Below, piece by piece: positions 43,813 to 51,870 of a stretch of 64,000 bases of DNA (position 1 is its first letter; each line of letters opens with the position of its first letter). The translations under genes were made by a program, and so were the position numbers. Below the pieces are notes generated by a model. It searched no databases and was not told where the DNA came from. It was given only the letters and a program-made list of their open reading frames with translations. The DNA lies in the NCBI RefSeq assembly GCF_004793635.1, contig NZ_SRXV01000002.1, forward strand, positions 558,001 to 622,000, in the 5' to 3' direction. Origin of the DNA: Marinicauda pacifica (GTDB lineage Bacteria; Pseudomonadota; Alphaproteobacteria; Caulobacterales; Maricaulaceae).

Positions 43813-44294
43813 CCCGGTTTACCGCCGCCTATAACCGCATCTTCGGTTCCGGTCCGGCCATCGCGCTAGCCGGCGCGGGCGCCCTGCTGATCGGACGTGG
43901 GCTGGCGCGGCTGACGCCGGAGCTGGCGCTGCCCGTCCCGGCCAGCCTGCGCCTCGCCGGTCTCGTCCTCGCCCTGGGCCTCGGCTCCGCGTTGATCGCA
44001 TGGAGCGTGCGCACGCTCACACCGGAGCGCCGCGGCCGGGCGCTGGTCACGGGCGGGCCGTTCCGCTTCGTGCGCCATCCGCTCTACGCCGCCTTCCTGT
44101 CCATCCTCGCCCCCGCCCTCATCCTTGTGCTGGCTCACCCGGCCTATCTCGCGACGCTGGTGCTGGCCCATGCCGGCGCCCATCTCGTCATCGGGCACGA
44201 GGAGGCTCTGATGGAGGAGTGGTTTCCCGACAGCTACCCGGCCTATCGCCGCCGCACCGGCCGTTTCGTGCCGCGCCTGACCGTCTTCCCCTGA
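43809..44294 (+). CDS. Isoprenylcysteine carboxyl methyltransferase-like membrane protein
   Basis: The 161-residue protein has three to four membrane helices and the ICMT/PEMT signature TGGPFRFVRHPLYAAF, then EEALMEEWFPDSYPAYRRRTGRFVP. The RHPxY and EE/YxxYxxxTxRFxP elements are those that bind SAM and substrate in ICMT-fold enzymes. The start overlaps the CDF stop (ATGA), so it belongs to the metal operon. A membrane methyltransferase linked to metal efflux is a recurrent but unexplained pairing. Confidence 0.87.
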   Translation: MTRFTAAYNRIFGSGPAIALAGAGALLIGRGLARLTPELALPVPASLRLAGLVLALGLGSALIAWSVRTLTPERRGRALVTGGPFRFVRHPLYAAFLSILAPALILVLAHPAYLATLVLAHAGAHLVIGHEEALMEEWFPDSYPAYRRRTGRFVPRLTVFP

Positions 44295-44393
44295 GTCCGG
44301 CCTGAAAACCGCTCGAACGGCCTCAGCGGGCGAATTGACGCCCCTTCCATTCCTGCACACACTGTAGGGATAATCATAACGGGGAGGAGCATC

Positions 44394-45167
44394 ATGGTTA
44401 CTCTGGACAGCGTGCGCCGGGACGCGCCCTGGGCGTGGCTCAAGGCCGGCTTCGCCGACATGATGGCGAGCCCGGTCATCTCCATCGGCTACGGGATCGC
44501 TTTCACCGTGACCGGTCTCCTCATCACCGCCGGCCTCTGGTCGGTGGGTCAGGCCGCGATGGTGCCGGTTCTGGCCGGCGGTTTCGCGCTGATTGCGCCC
44601 GCCTTCGCGGTCGGCATTTATCGCATCAACCACGTGCGCGAGAGCGGTCAGACGCCGCGCCTGCTCGATTTCTGGAGCCTGCCGCCCGGCCGCATCGGCC
44701 AGCTGGCCCTGCTCAGCGTCCTGCTGCTGGTCTTCTTCCTGACCTGGGCGCGTCTGGCGCAATTTCTCTACGCCGCCTTCACGGTCGGCAACACCATGCC
44801 GCCGGGGCAATTCCTGCAATTCGTCCTGACCGATCCGACCGGACTTGCCCTGCTTGTCGTCGGAACGCTCATCGGCGCGGCGCTCGCTTTCGTGACGTTC
44901 GCTGTCTCCGCCCTCGCCTTTCCGATGCTGACCGATCAGGACGTGGACGCGGTCACGGCGGTCGTCGCCAGCGTCAAATCGGTCCTGGCCAAGCCCTTCG
45001 TGATGATCACCTGGGCCTGGCTGATCGCCTTTTTCGTGGCCGTCGGTAGCGTGGTCTTCTTCATCGGCCTCGCCATTGCCTTCCCCTGGCTCGCCCACGC
45101 CAGCTGGCACGCCTACAAGGATTTCAACCCCAGACCCGAACCGGGCGCCAGCGCAGTGAACGGGTAA
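44394..45167 (+). CDS. DUF2189 membrane protein
   Basis: The 257-residue protein has about six hydrophobic helices. The start DAPWAWLKAGFADMMASPVISIGYGIAF, and later LIAPAFAVGIYRINHVRESGQTP and FPWLAHASWHAYKDF, match the DUF2189 family seen next to terminal oxidases and other respiratory genes. The function is unknown. GGGGAGG lies before the ATG. It stands alone, 99 bp after the ICMT-like gene. Confidence 0.88.
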   Translation: MVTLDSVRRDAPWAWLKAGFADMMASPVISIGYGIAFTVTGLLITAGLWSVGQAAMVPVLAGGFALIAPAFAVGIYRINHVRESGQTPRLLDFWSLPPGRIGQLALLSVLLLVFFLTWARLAQFLYAAFTVGNTMPPGQFLQFVLTDPTGLALLVVGTLIGAALAFVTFAVSALAFPMLTDQDVDAVTAVVASVKSVLAKPFVMITWAWLIAFFVAVGSVVFFIGLAIAFPWLAHASWHAYKDFNPRPEPGASAVNG

Positions 45168-45185
45168 GGCGCCGAGCACCCCGCC

Positions 45186-45230
45186 TGAAACCCCGGGCGG
45201 AGCGCAGCGAAGACCTGAGGATCTCGGAGA
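45186..45230. repeat. Solitary degenerate copy of the REP-like unit
   Basis: TGAAACCCCGGGCGGAGCGC with AGCGAAGACC after it matches the half-unit found around 5276 and 5845, but the right stem arm has decayed (CCTGAGGA instead of CCCGGGA). It lies in the 226-bp gap between the DUF2189 and zf-CHCC genes; the rest of the gap holds only a short GTAGTAGTAG run. Confidence 0.7.
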
Positions 45231-45393
45231 CGGCGGACATCGCGCGCGACGGGGCTGCCGTGCTTAATCCCCGCCGTGCTGTCACGCTCCATACTGCGCG
45301 CCGGTTGCTTCCCGCTTCTCGCGCACGAGCCGGGGCAGAATGAGAGTCGTGGTAGTAGTAGGAGTCGGTAAAGCCGTGAGAGTCCGGTCTCGC

Positions 45394-45630
45394 TCAGCGC
45401 TCGTCGGCGGGCCCGGCTTCGAGGATGAAGCGGCGGTCGCAATAGCCGCACTCGACAAAGCCGTCATCGCCCATCTCGTAATAGACGCGCGGATGGCCGA
45501 GCGCGCCACCGCCCCCGTCGCACATCACGCGATGGTCACGCGTGTAGATCGTTTCCGGAGCCGGAAAGCCGGTCGCTCCGGCGGCCCGGGCGCGCGCTTC
45601 AAGGTTCGGATCGGTGGGCAGCTTGCTCAT
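45394..45630 (-). CDS. zf-CHCC zinc-finger protein (NDUFS6/13-kDa complex I subunit-like)
   Basis: This 78-residue protein has the zf-CHCC pattern: CDGGGGALGHPRVYYEM followed by CGYCDRRFIL, i.e. Cys, His, Cys, Cys ligands. The domain is that of mitochondrial NDUFS6, whose alphaproteobacterial homologue is an accessory subunit of complex I. I used the ATG at 45630; an in-frame ATG at 45651 is possible and neither has a strong ribosome site. No nuo gene is in the window. Confidence 0.85.
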   Translation of the reverse strand: MSKLPTDPNLEARARAAGATGFPAPETIYTRDHRVMCDGGGGALGHPRVYYEMGDDGFVECGYCDRRFILEAGPADER

Positions 45631-45791
45631 GACAGGGGCCGTGCTCTTCATGTTCGCCAGGGTGTGCGGGCCATGGACGCGGCTGGCCGCGCCCCTTAAG
45701 TTCACCCTCGTGATTAGGTCGGCTGCGCGCCTGCGTCAACGCGTGCGCGCTCTTCCGCTTCCACTTCTCAGACCCGTTCAAAGGACACGCC

Positions 45792-46763
45792 ATGTCTTCT
45801 ACCCCGCCCGATTACGCGCTCGAGGCCGAGGGCCTGCAGAAGACGTATGCGGGGTCGAAGTCGAGTTCGCCCAAGCACGCGCTCAAGGGCGTGGACCTGA
45901 AGGTGAAGCGCGGCTCCATCTTCGGCCTTCTGGGACCGAACGGGGCGGGCAAGTCGACCTTCATCAACATCTTTGCCGGCCTGGTGAACAAGTCGAGCGG
46001 CACCGGGCGCATCTGGGGCATCGATATCGACCGCCAGCCGCGCCAGGCGCGCGCCGCGATCGGCATCGTGCCGCAGGAAATCAACATGGACGTGTTCTTC
46101 ACGCCGTTCGAGACCCTGGAATTGATGGCCGGCTTCTACGGCGTGCCCAAGAGCGAGCGGCGCACGGACGAAATCCTTGAGGCAGTGGGCCTGGCCGACA
46201 AGCGCGACGCCTATGTGCGCATGCTGTCGGGGGGGATGAAGCGCCGCCTGCTGGTCGCCAAGGCACTGGTCCACAATCCGCCCGTCCTCGTGCTCGACGA
46301 GCCGACGGCGGGGGTCGATATCGAGCTGCGTCGCCAGCTCTGGGAATATGTCGTCGAGCTGAACAAGGCCGGGACGACCATCGTGCTGACCACGCACTAT
46401 CTCGAAGAAGCCCAGGAGCTATGCGACGAGATCGCCATCATCAATGAGGGCGAGGTCGTGGCCTGCGAGCCGAAGGACCAGCTCCTGCGCCGGCTCGACC
46501 GCAAGACGCTGGTGATCGAACCGGTCAATGCGCTGAGCGAGGTCCCCGAGGTTTTCGCCCGGCTGCCCCATACCGAGGTCTCGATGCGGGGCGGGGCCAT
46601 CGCCATCACCTACAAGTTCGGCGAGGTCTCGGTCGCCGACCTGATCGAGCGCTTTCGCGAGACCGGCAACCGGATCAACGATCTGCGCACCGAGGAACCC
46701 GACCTGGAAGATGTCTTCCTGTCGCTGACCTATAACCGCGCCAAGCCGGACACGGCGGCCTGA
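45792..46763 (+). CDS. ABC transporter ATP-binding protein (ABC-2/YadG type)
   Basis: The 323-residue ATPase has Walker A GPNGAGKST (about 54-62), Q-loop PQEINMD, signature LSGGMKRRL, Walker B VLVLDEPTAGVD and switch His in TTHYLEEAQE. Its C-terminal extension (LVIEPVN... and EPDLEDVFLSLT) is typical of exporters of the YadG/NodI kind. Normally a YadH-like permease follows; here the next gene is a small unknown protein, so the permease must be elsewhere. AAGGA lies before the ATG. Confidence 0.93.
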   Translation: MSSTPPDYALEAEGLQKTYAGSKSSSPKHALKGVDLKVKRGSIFGLLGPNGAGKSTFINIFAGLVNKSSGTGRIWGIDIDRQPRQARAAIGIVPQEINMDVFFTPFETLELMAGFYGVPKSERRTDEILEAVGLADKRDAYVRMLSGGMKRRLLVAKALVHNPPVLVLDEPTAGVDIELRRQLWEYVVELNKAGTTIVLTTHYLEEAQELCDEIAIINEGEVVACEPKDQLLRRLDRKTLVIEPVNALSEVPEVFARLPHTEVSMRGGAIAITYKFGEVSVADLIERFRETGNRINDLRTEEPDLEDVFLSLTYNRAKPDTAA

Positions 46764-46837
46764 CGCCAGGCGTGGCGGGGGACGCGGCGGGGCCTCCTGT
46801 CTTGTTTTTGCCCCATCGGGCGCGCAGACTCCCGGGC

Positions 46838-47209
46838 ATGATACGCTTTTTCCGCCGTCTGGCTGCTTTCACGATCGCGCTTGTGACCTTCGCGGTCGCA
46901 CTTTTCCTGATCCTTCAGCTCGAACCGGCCTCGCTCGGCGGCTGGGTCCTCCTGGCGGTCCTGTTCCTGGGTGCCGTCGCCGGCAGCCTCTATGCCTACC
47001 GCGCGCTGATGGGCAGCGATTTTGCCCCCGGCATGGTCACGCCGGACGGACAGGATCGTTACGCGCCGGGCCTGGCCTTCGGCGCTTCGGCGGGTCAGTC
47101 GCGCCGCCGCAGGGACGACGGGGACGAGGATATGGATGCCGCGGCCGGCTCGCGCGGGGGTGACGCGGGTGACGATCCCACCGGCGCAGGAACTGGGGCA
47201 GGCCTCTAG
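46838..47209 (+). CDS. Small two-helix membrane protein of unknown function
   Basis: The 123-residue protein has two hydrophobic helices (about 8-28 and 36-55) and a charged, Gly/Asp-rich tail (RRRRDDGDEDMD). I do not recognise a family. The ATG at 46838 lacks a clear ribosome site, and the stop overlaps the convergent antiporter gene by 4 bases. It may be cotranscribed with the ABC ATPase, 74 bp upstream. Confidence 0.55.
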   Translation: MIRFFRRLAAFTIALVTFAVALFLILQLEPASLGGWVLLAVLFLGAVAGSLYAYRALMGSDFAPGMVTPDGQDRYAPGLAFGASAGQSRRRRDDGDEDMDAAAGSRGGDAGDDPTGAGTGAGL

Positions 47210-49164
47210 TCGGCCGGAACGGAGTCCAGCACGGCGCGCACCTGCTGGATATAGGCGGGCCCGTCTGCGGCATAGGCGCCCAGCGTCCCGGCCAGCCCTT
47301 CGGCCTCGATCGGACCCGGCCCGGCCCGCATCTCGGCGCGTTGCGCGCGGAAGGCGGAAAAATCGGGATGGGTGTTGAGCAATTGCGCATAGTCGCTGGT
47401 GGAGAGCGACAGCGTGGCAAAACCGTCCAGCCCGCCGGCTTGCCCGAACAGCGCATTGCGCTCGATCGCCTCCCGGCTGCTACCCCAGCCCGTCGCCAGC
47501 GCGGCCTGCGCCACGGCCAGCCGCGGCGGGATGATGTCGACACGGGTCAGCAGGGCATCGAGGTCGTCATACCGGCCGCCATAGGACCGCGCGAGCTGCT
47601 CGCGCTCGGCCTGCTCGGACAGGGACAGCACCCGGCCTTCGGCCTCCCACTGGATCAGACGGCGCAGGGCCGTCCGGTCTTCGCGGATCTGGGCGTTCTC
47701 CGCCGCGATCAGGCGCAATACGAGGTCTGTGAAGAGCGGGCGTCGCTCCTCGAGGGGCAGGTCCGGCCAGTCGCCGGGAAGGCGCTCGACGCGGATGCCG
47801 GCCTCTAGATCGGACCGGGCGAGCGCCTGGCGCAGCTCGCCGACCGTCTCGGCCTCGATGACCGTGCCGCGCTGGTCCAGAATGCCGGCCCCGATATACA
47901 TCGCGGCGGCCATCGCCACGAACCCGCCGGCGGCAATGCCGAAGGCGCGCACCGCGTGCCGGCGTGAGCCGGCGAGCCGGGGCGGCGCCACCTTGAACAG
48001 GCGGGTGACCGGTCCGGCCGTCCAGCCCTGGATGACCAGCGAGGCCAGCACCACCGCAAATGCCGTGGAGAAATAGAGATTGGCGTTTTCCACCCCCGCA
48101 ATGACCGGGAAGCTGCCCAGGAAGATCGGCACCGCACCGCGCAGACCCATCCAGGCGATGAAGGCCCGCTCATTCATCCGGAAGCGTTCAGGCAGCAGGA
48201 GGAGAAGCACGGTCACCGGACGCGCAATGAAGATCAGCACCAGCGCCAGCGCGATCGCGGGCAAGGCGACCGCCGCCGCATGGGAGGGCACGACGAGCAG
48301 GCCAAGCATCAGGAAGAGCCCGATCTGCGACAGCCAGGCCAGACCGTCGGAAAACCGCTCCGTCGCGGCCTTGGCCGGCCCCGCACTGACACTGCGCAGG
48401 GACACGCCGGCCAGGTAGGCGGCCAGGAAGCCGGACGCGCTGATCGACTGTGCCAGGGCGAACAGGAAGACCGCCGCCGTGACCGAGAAGATCGGATAGA
48501 GGCTCTCGGGAAGATGAACGCGCCGTTCGACCAGCGCGATCGCCCGGCCGCCGAACCAGCCCACCGCCGCACCGGCGGCCAGCGCCCAGATGATGGAGAC
48601 CGCCATCAGGGCAATGTTGGCCGCGCCTTCTGTGGTCAGAACCTGGACGCATGCCGTAACCAGAATCACCGCGACCGGATCGTTGAACCCGGATTCAGCT
48701 TCCAGAGTCGTCACAACCCGCTGGCGCGCCTGCATCTCCCGATTGCCGATCAGGGCCAGCACGGCTGCGGCGTCAGTAGACGACACGATAGCCCCCATCA
48801 ACAGGGACTCCACCCAGCCAAGGCCGAACAGGAAATGGGCCGCCACTGCGGTCAGTCCCGCCGTGAGCAGGATGCCGAGCGTGGCCAGGGAAAGCGCGGG
48901 GCGCAGGACCATGCGCAGGCCGCGCAGACGCGTGCCGAGCCCGCCATCGAACAGGATGAGCGCGAGCGCCAGCGACCCGAAGAGATAGGCCTGGTCGTGC
49001 GCGTGAAAGTCGATCTGCCCCGGTCCCTCCACCCCGGCCAGCATGCCAAGGCTCAGGAAGACCAGCAGGAGCGGCGCCCCCGCCCGGCTCGTGGCCGCAG
49101 CGCCGGCAACCGCCAGCAAGACCAGGCCCGTGGCGGCCAGAAGAATGAAATCGGCATTGTCCAT
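47206..49164 (-). CDS. CPA1-type cation/proton antiporter fused to a Bax/FlgJ-like glucosaminidase-type domain
   Basis: The 652-residue protein has an NhaP/CvrA-like antiporter in residues 1-390: about 12 helices, LILFDGGLGTRL, IVSSTDAAAVLAL and the ND pair in ESGFNDPVAV (Asp162). Residues 405-428 add one more helix, which should carry what follows to the periplasm. Residues about 465-650 then match glucosaminidase (Bax/FlgJ) text: IIPPRLAVAQAALATGWGSS, ERNALFGQ, LLNTHPDFSAFRAQRAEMR and a late LGAYAADGPAYIQQVR. The catalytic Glu of AQAALES is Ala557 here, so it is probably a binding or sensing domain. The antiporter call is firm; the fusion is read directly from one uninterrupted frame. Confidence 0.9.
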   Translation of the reverse strand: MDNADFILLAATGLVLLAVAGAAATSRAGAPLLLVFLSLGMLAGVEGPGQIDFHAHDQAYLFGSLALALILFDGGLGTRLRGLRMVLRPALSLATLGILLTAGLTAVAAHFLFGLGWVESLLMGAIVSSTDAAAVLALIGNREMQARQRVVTTLEAESGFNDPVAVILVTACVQVLTTEGAANIALMAVSIIWALAAGAAVGWFGGRAIALVERRVHLPESLYPIFSVTAAVFLFALAQSISASGFLAAYLAGVSLRSVSAGPAKAATERFSDGLAWLSQIGLFLMLGLLVVPSHAAAVALPAIALALVLIFIARPVTVLLLLLPERFRMNERAFIAWMGLRGAVPIFLGSFPVIAGVENANLYFSTAFAVVLASLVIQGWTAGPVTRLFKVAPPRLAGSRRHAVRAFGIAAGGFVAMAAAMYIGAGILDQRGTVIEAETVGELRQALARSDLEAGIRVERLPGDWPDLPLEERRPLFTDLVLRLIAAENAQIREDRTALRRLIQWEAEGRVLSLSEQAEREQLARSYGGRYDDLDALLTRVDIIPPRLAVAQAALATGWGSSREAIERNALFGQAGGLDGFATLSLSTSDYAQLLNTHPDFSAFRAQRAEMRAGPGPIEAEGLAGTLGAYAADGPAYIQQVRAVLDSVPAD

Positions 49165-49254
49165 CGCGGCGCACTATGGCCTGCGCTGCCCATGGACCGA
49201 AAGGGATGATTGAACCTTGCCGCGTGCGCCTGTAAGACACTCGCCTAGATCGCT

Positions 49255-49331
49255 GCACCCATAGCTCAGCTGGATAGAGCGCTGCCCTCCGAAGGCAGAG
49301 GTCCCAGGTTCGAATCCTGGTGGGTGCGCCA
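49255..49331 (+). tRNA. tRNA-Arg(CCG)
   Basis: Acceptor GCACCCA pairs with TGGGTGC; the D arm is GCTC...GAGC. The anticodon stem CTGCC/GGCAG encloses CTCCGAA, giving anticodon CCG for arginine CGG. The T arm is CCAGG-TTCGAAT-CCTGG. A G discriminator and encoded CCA follow. A short T-run comes directly after. Confidence 0.97.
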
Positions 49332-49478
49332 TATTTTTCTTTCGGGTATAGTTTTCGACAGGGCGCGGATCGGCGATCGGCTGGTGCGCGAACTCCTCGC
49401 ACCGGGACCACGCGCCGATCCGGCTCTAGGCGGCCCGCCCTCGAAAATGGACGGGCCGCGCTGCACTCAGCTGACGTT

Positions 49479-50741
49479 TCAAGCCCTGGGCTTCCTCGAC
49501 CCACGCCAGCCGATCCAGGCGCCGCCAATCAGGATGAGCAGTGCGCCGCCCGCGATCCAGAGCAGCATGCGCTCGATGGCAAGTGCGAACATCAGATTGT
49601 CCACCTTCCCGGTTTTCCAGAAGACCCACTCTCCGGCGAGCCGGGTTGCGAGGAGCCGGCTTCCCGTTTCCAGAACGACGATCCCGTCGCCGGTGGCCGG
49701 GTCGAACCTGGCCGCGGTGTTGATGGCGGGTTCGTTGTTTCCGTCGTGGCCGATGATATGGCCGCCGTGTCCGTTCGGGGCGTAAAGCATCACGCCGAGC
49801 CCCCAGATGTCCGCGCCCAGTTGCGAGGCGTGCGGCGTGCGCATGAGTTCGAGGGTTTCTTCGGAGAGCACGTCCTGGCCGTCCTCGTCCGTCTGAGCCT
49901 CAATGAAGCGGGCCATGTCCGCGGTCGTGGTAAAGAGCGAAGCCGCGCCCAGCGCTGTATAGTGGCGATAGGGCTCGGTCGCGCCTTCAGGCGTGTAGTT
50001 TTCCGCAAAACCCAGATCCTGCGCCCGCGCGTAGTCGAACGTCGTGCGGTTCATTCCCAGGGGCTCGAAGATGCGCGCCTCCATGAACTCGCTGAACGCG
50101 TCCCCGGAGACTTCCTCGATCACAAGCTGCATCAGCGTGTAGCCTCCGCCGGAGTAGTCCCAGCCCGAGCCGGGCTCCGCGCCGATACGCACTGCCCCGT
50201 CATTGCCGGGCGAGGCGTCTTCGGCGCGCGTCAGGGACTCCTCTAGTGACTGCACGTCGCCGGCGCTGTCGAAACCGTCATAACCGAGCCCGTCTGAAAG
50301 CCCCGCAGTGTGGCTGAGCAGCCGCCGGAGCGTAACGCCGGAAGGATCGAACTCGCTCTCGGGAAGCGTCCAGCGGGTCAGATAGTTTTCGACCGGCGCG
50401 TCGAGATCGACTGCTCCGTCTTCGACCAGGACCATCACACCCCAGGCGGTGAGCCACTTGCTCAGCGAGGCGACCTGGAACACGCTGTCTTCATCGACGG
50501 GCGCGCCGGCCGAAATGTCGAAACCCCCCGCCCCGTCGCCGTCTTCGATCAGCATGAGGCTGAGAGTGCCGCCCGATTCCTCCTCGGCGAGGCGCCGGGC
50601 AGCCGCGACGAAGGCGTCGGGCGTGTCCGAACTGGCGAGGGGCGTTCTGATCCAGCCTTCACTCACGGAAAAGAACACTAGGACCGCCCAGATGAGGGCA
50701 GCCACAAGGGTTCCGACCGCGAGAAATATGAGCCTGAGCAT
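49479..50741 (-). CDS. Serine beta-lactamase-family hydrolase (class C/esterase type), membrane-anchored
   Basis: The 420-residue protein has an N-terminal helix (LIFLAVGTLVAALIWAVLVF) and a C-terminal helix (LLWIAGGALLILIGGAWIGW). In between is a penicillin-recognising fold with SLSK (VASLSKWLTAW), WDYSGGGYTLM as the YxN-type element and GHDGNN near the KTG position. Such proteins are esterases, D-peptidases or, rarely, beta-lactamases; resistance is not implied. GGAGACT lies before the ATG. The two anchors should hold the domain outside the inner membrane. Confidence 0.9.
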   Translation of the reverse strand: MLRLIFLAVGTLVAALIWAVLVFFSVSEGWIRTPLASSDTPDAFVAAARRLAEEESGGTLSLMLIEDGDGAGGFDISAGAPVDEDSVFQVASLSKWLTAWGVMVLVEDGAVDLDAPVENYLTRWTLPESEFDPSGVTLRRLLSHTAGLSDGLGYDGFDSAGDVQSLEESLTRAEDASPGNDGAVRIGAEPGSGWDYSGGGYTLMQLVIEEVSGDAFSEFMEARIFEPLGMNRTTFDYARAQDLGFAENYTPEGATEPYRHYTALGAASLFTTTADMARFIEAQTDEDGQDVLSEETLELMRTPHASQLGADIWGLGVMLYAPNGHGGHIIGHDGNNEPAINTAARFDPATGDGIVVLETGSRLLATRLAGEWVFWKTGKVDNLMFALAIERMLLWIAGGALLILIGGAWIGWRGSRKPRA

Positions 50742-50835
50742 GGAAGTCTCCTATTCGTCCAATAAGTGCGTTATGTCGTGGCGCCGCAGCGATCGAGGCG
50801 GCCGCGTAATGTCGTCGCGAGATCCCGGCTTTCTT

Positions 50836-51330
50836 TCATTCCGTCAGCAGCGCGACGCCGGTGACCAGGTAGAGGCCGGCGGTGAACAGGCTGCCGAGCG
50901 TGCGGATGTGGTTCAGCCGCGTCCAGACCCGTCCGTATTCAGACCAGTATGCCTCGGTCTCGCGCGCGTGAGGGTCCAGGCCGGCAAGCCGGTTATTCAT
51001 CGGTACATTCCCGAAGACCGTGACCAGAAAGACCATCGTTGTGTAGACAAGCGCGGCGCCGAAAGACGAGATGCGCGCGAGGCCGTCGAACGCGCCGAAC
51101 CCGTAGATCGCGAAGCCGATCGATATGGGCGGGATCAAGAGAATGCCCGCGACGAATTGTGTCCTGAGAACGGAAACGTTGATCTGCTGCATCGCATCCA
51201 CGCCGCTTGCCGGCGCGGCGCGAGACAATGCGCGCATCACAAACTCGGAAAAGGCGGAGAACACGCCTGCAATGACGGCGGTCCAGAGCGCAAGAAAGAG
51301 ACTGAAATGGACCGGCCAGTCATCGGTCAT
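50836..51330 (-). CDS. DUF1772 (anthrone oxygenase-like) membrane protein
   Basis: The 164-residue protein has four helices and the DUF1772 signature SEFVMRALSR, then FGNVPMNNRLAGLD and WTRLNHIRT. The ATG at 51330 follows AAGGA. Family function is largely unknown in bacteria; fungal relatives are anthrone oxygenases. It is often paired with an NmrA-like NAD(P)-binding gene; the decayed one is just upstream at 51506-51742. Confidence 0.88.
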   Translation of the reverse strand: MTDDWPVHFSLFLALWTAVIAGVFSAFSEFVMRALSRAAPASGVDAMQQINVSVLRTQFVAGILLIPPISIGFAIYGFGAFDGLARISSFGAALVYTTMVFLVTVFGNVPMNNRLAGLDPHARETEAYWSEYGRVWTRLNHIRTLGSLFTAGLYLVTGVALLTE

Positions 51331-51450
51331 GGCGCAATATCCTTCTTGGGCTGCGCGACCGGCCGCAACGCGAACATCTAAGGCCGGTAAGATCGGTGCT
51401 GCCGGAGGGGCGAACCCGCTCCCCTGCGAGTCTCGTGACAGGAGGACAAG

Positions 51451-51467
51451 CATTGTAAAGCACAATG
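51451..51467. promoter_or_regulatory. Inverted repeat upstream of the DUF1772 gene
   Basis: CATTGT-AAAGC-ACAATG is a perfect 6-bp inverted repeat 121 bp upstream of the DUF1772 start and overlapping a TACAAT -10-like box on the minus strand. A regulator site is plausible; none is encoded nearby. Confidence 0.35.
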
Positions 51468-51505
51468 TCTGAATAGAGAAATGCCGCATTTCCGGGTGGC
51501 CGGCG

Positions 51506-51742
51506 CTATTCTTGCGCGGGCCCCTGGGGATTGTGGTTGAACCAGCTTGCCCGGACGATCGTCCGTTCAGCGTGTCTCGCAGGCCCAGTCGAAGGCGGGC
51601 ATGCTGGAACGTGAACCGATCCGGACCGTGCAGCCGCTGGCCCGCAGCCTTTCGGCAACGCGGCGTCCGGTCTCTTGCCGGAGGCGCCGATCACGACTAC
51701 CGGCCCGTCAGACGGCCCGGAAGGGGTGTTGAAACCCGCCAC
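51506..51742 (-). pseudogene. Decayed NAD(P)-binding (NmrA-like) gene
   Basis: On the minus strand GPVVVIGASGK starts a Rossmann motif. A frameshift just after it is visible because the next frame continues TGRRVAERLRASGCTV and IGSRSSMPAFDWA, the expected family text. Later the first frame resumes with TIVRASWFNHNP, a motif that normally lies about 100 residues in. So the gene has an internal deletion and at least one frameshift and ends at 51506. It is a relic of the partner that usually accompanies DUF1772. Confidence 0.72.
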
Positions 51743-51808
51743 ATGGTCCTCTTCGATGATTTGACCGAAGACGATACGCAGATCCGCAGGCTGCCGGGGC
51801 GAGCGGGT

Positions 51809-51840
51809 AAAAAAAGGGTGGGAACTTGCGTTCCCACCCT
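51809..51840 (-). terminator. Rho-independent terminator of the TonB receptor gene
   Basis: On the minus strand GGGTGGGAAC and GTTCCCACCC form a perfect 10-bp stem with a 4-base loop followed by seven T. It lies 31 bp after the TonB-receptor stop. Confidence 0.93.
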
Positions 51841-51870
51841 CGCCCCCTTTGTGGTGAGGCAGTCAGGCGC

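Noticed and set aside
45340..45370. GTAGTAGTAG microsatellite run
   Set aside because: It has only three to four triplet units in a non-coding gap; too short to be notable.
49479..50741. Calling this a beta-lactamase resistance gene
   Set aside because: Two membrane anchors and only generic SxxK-fold motifs are present; most such proteins are esterases or peptidases.
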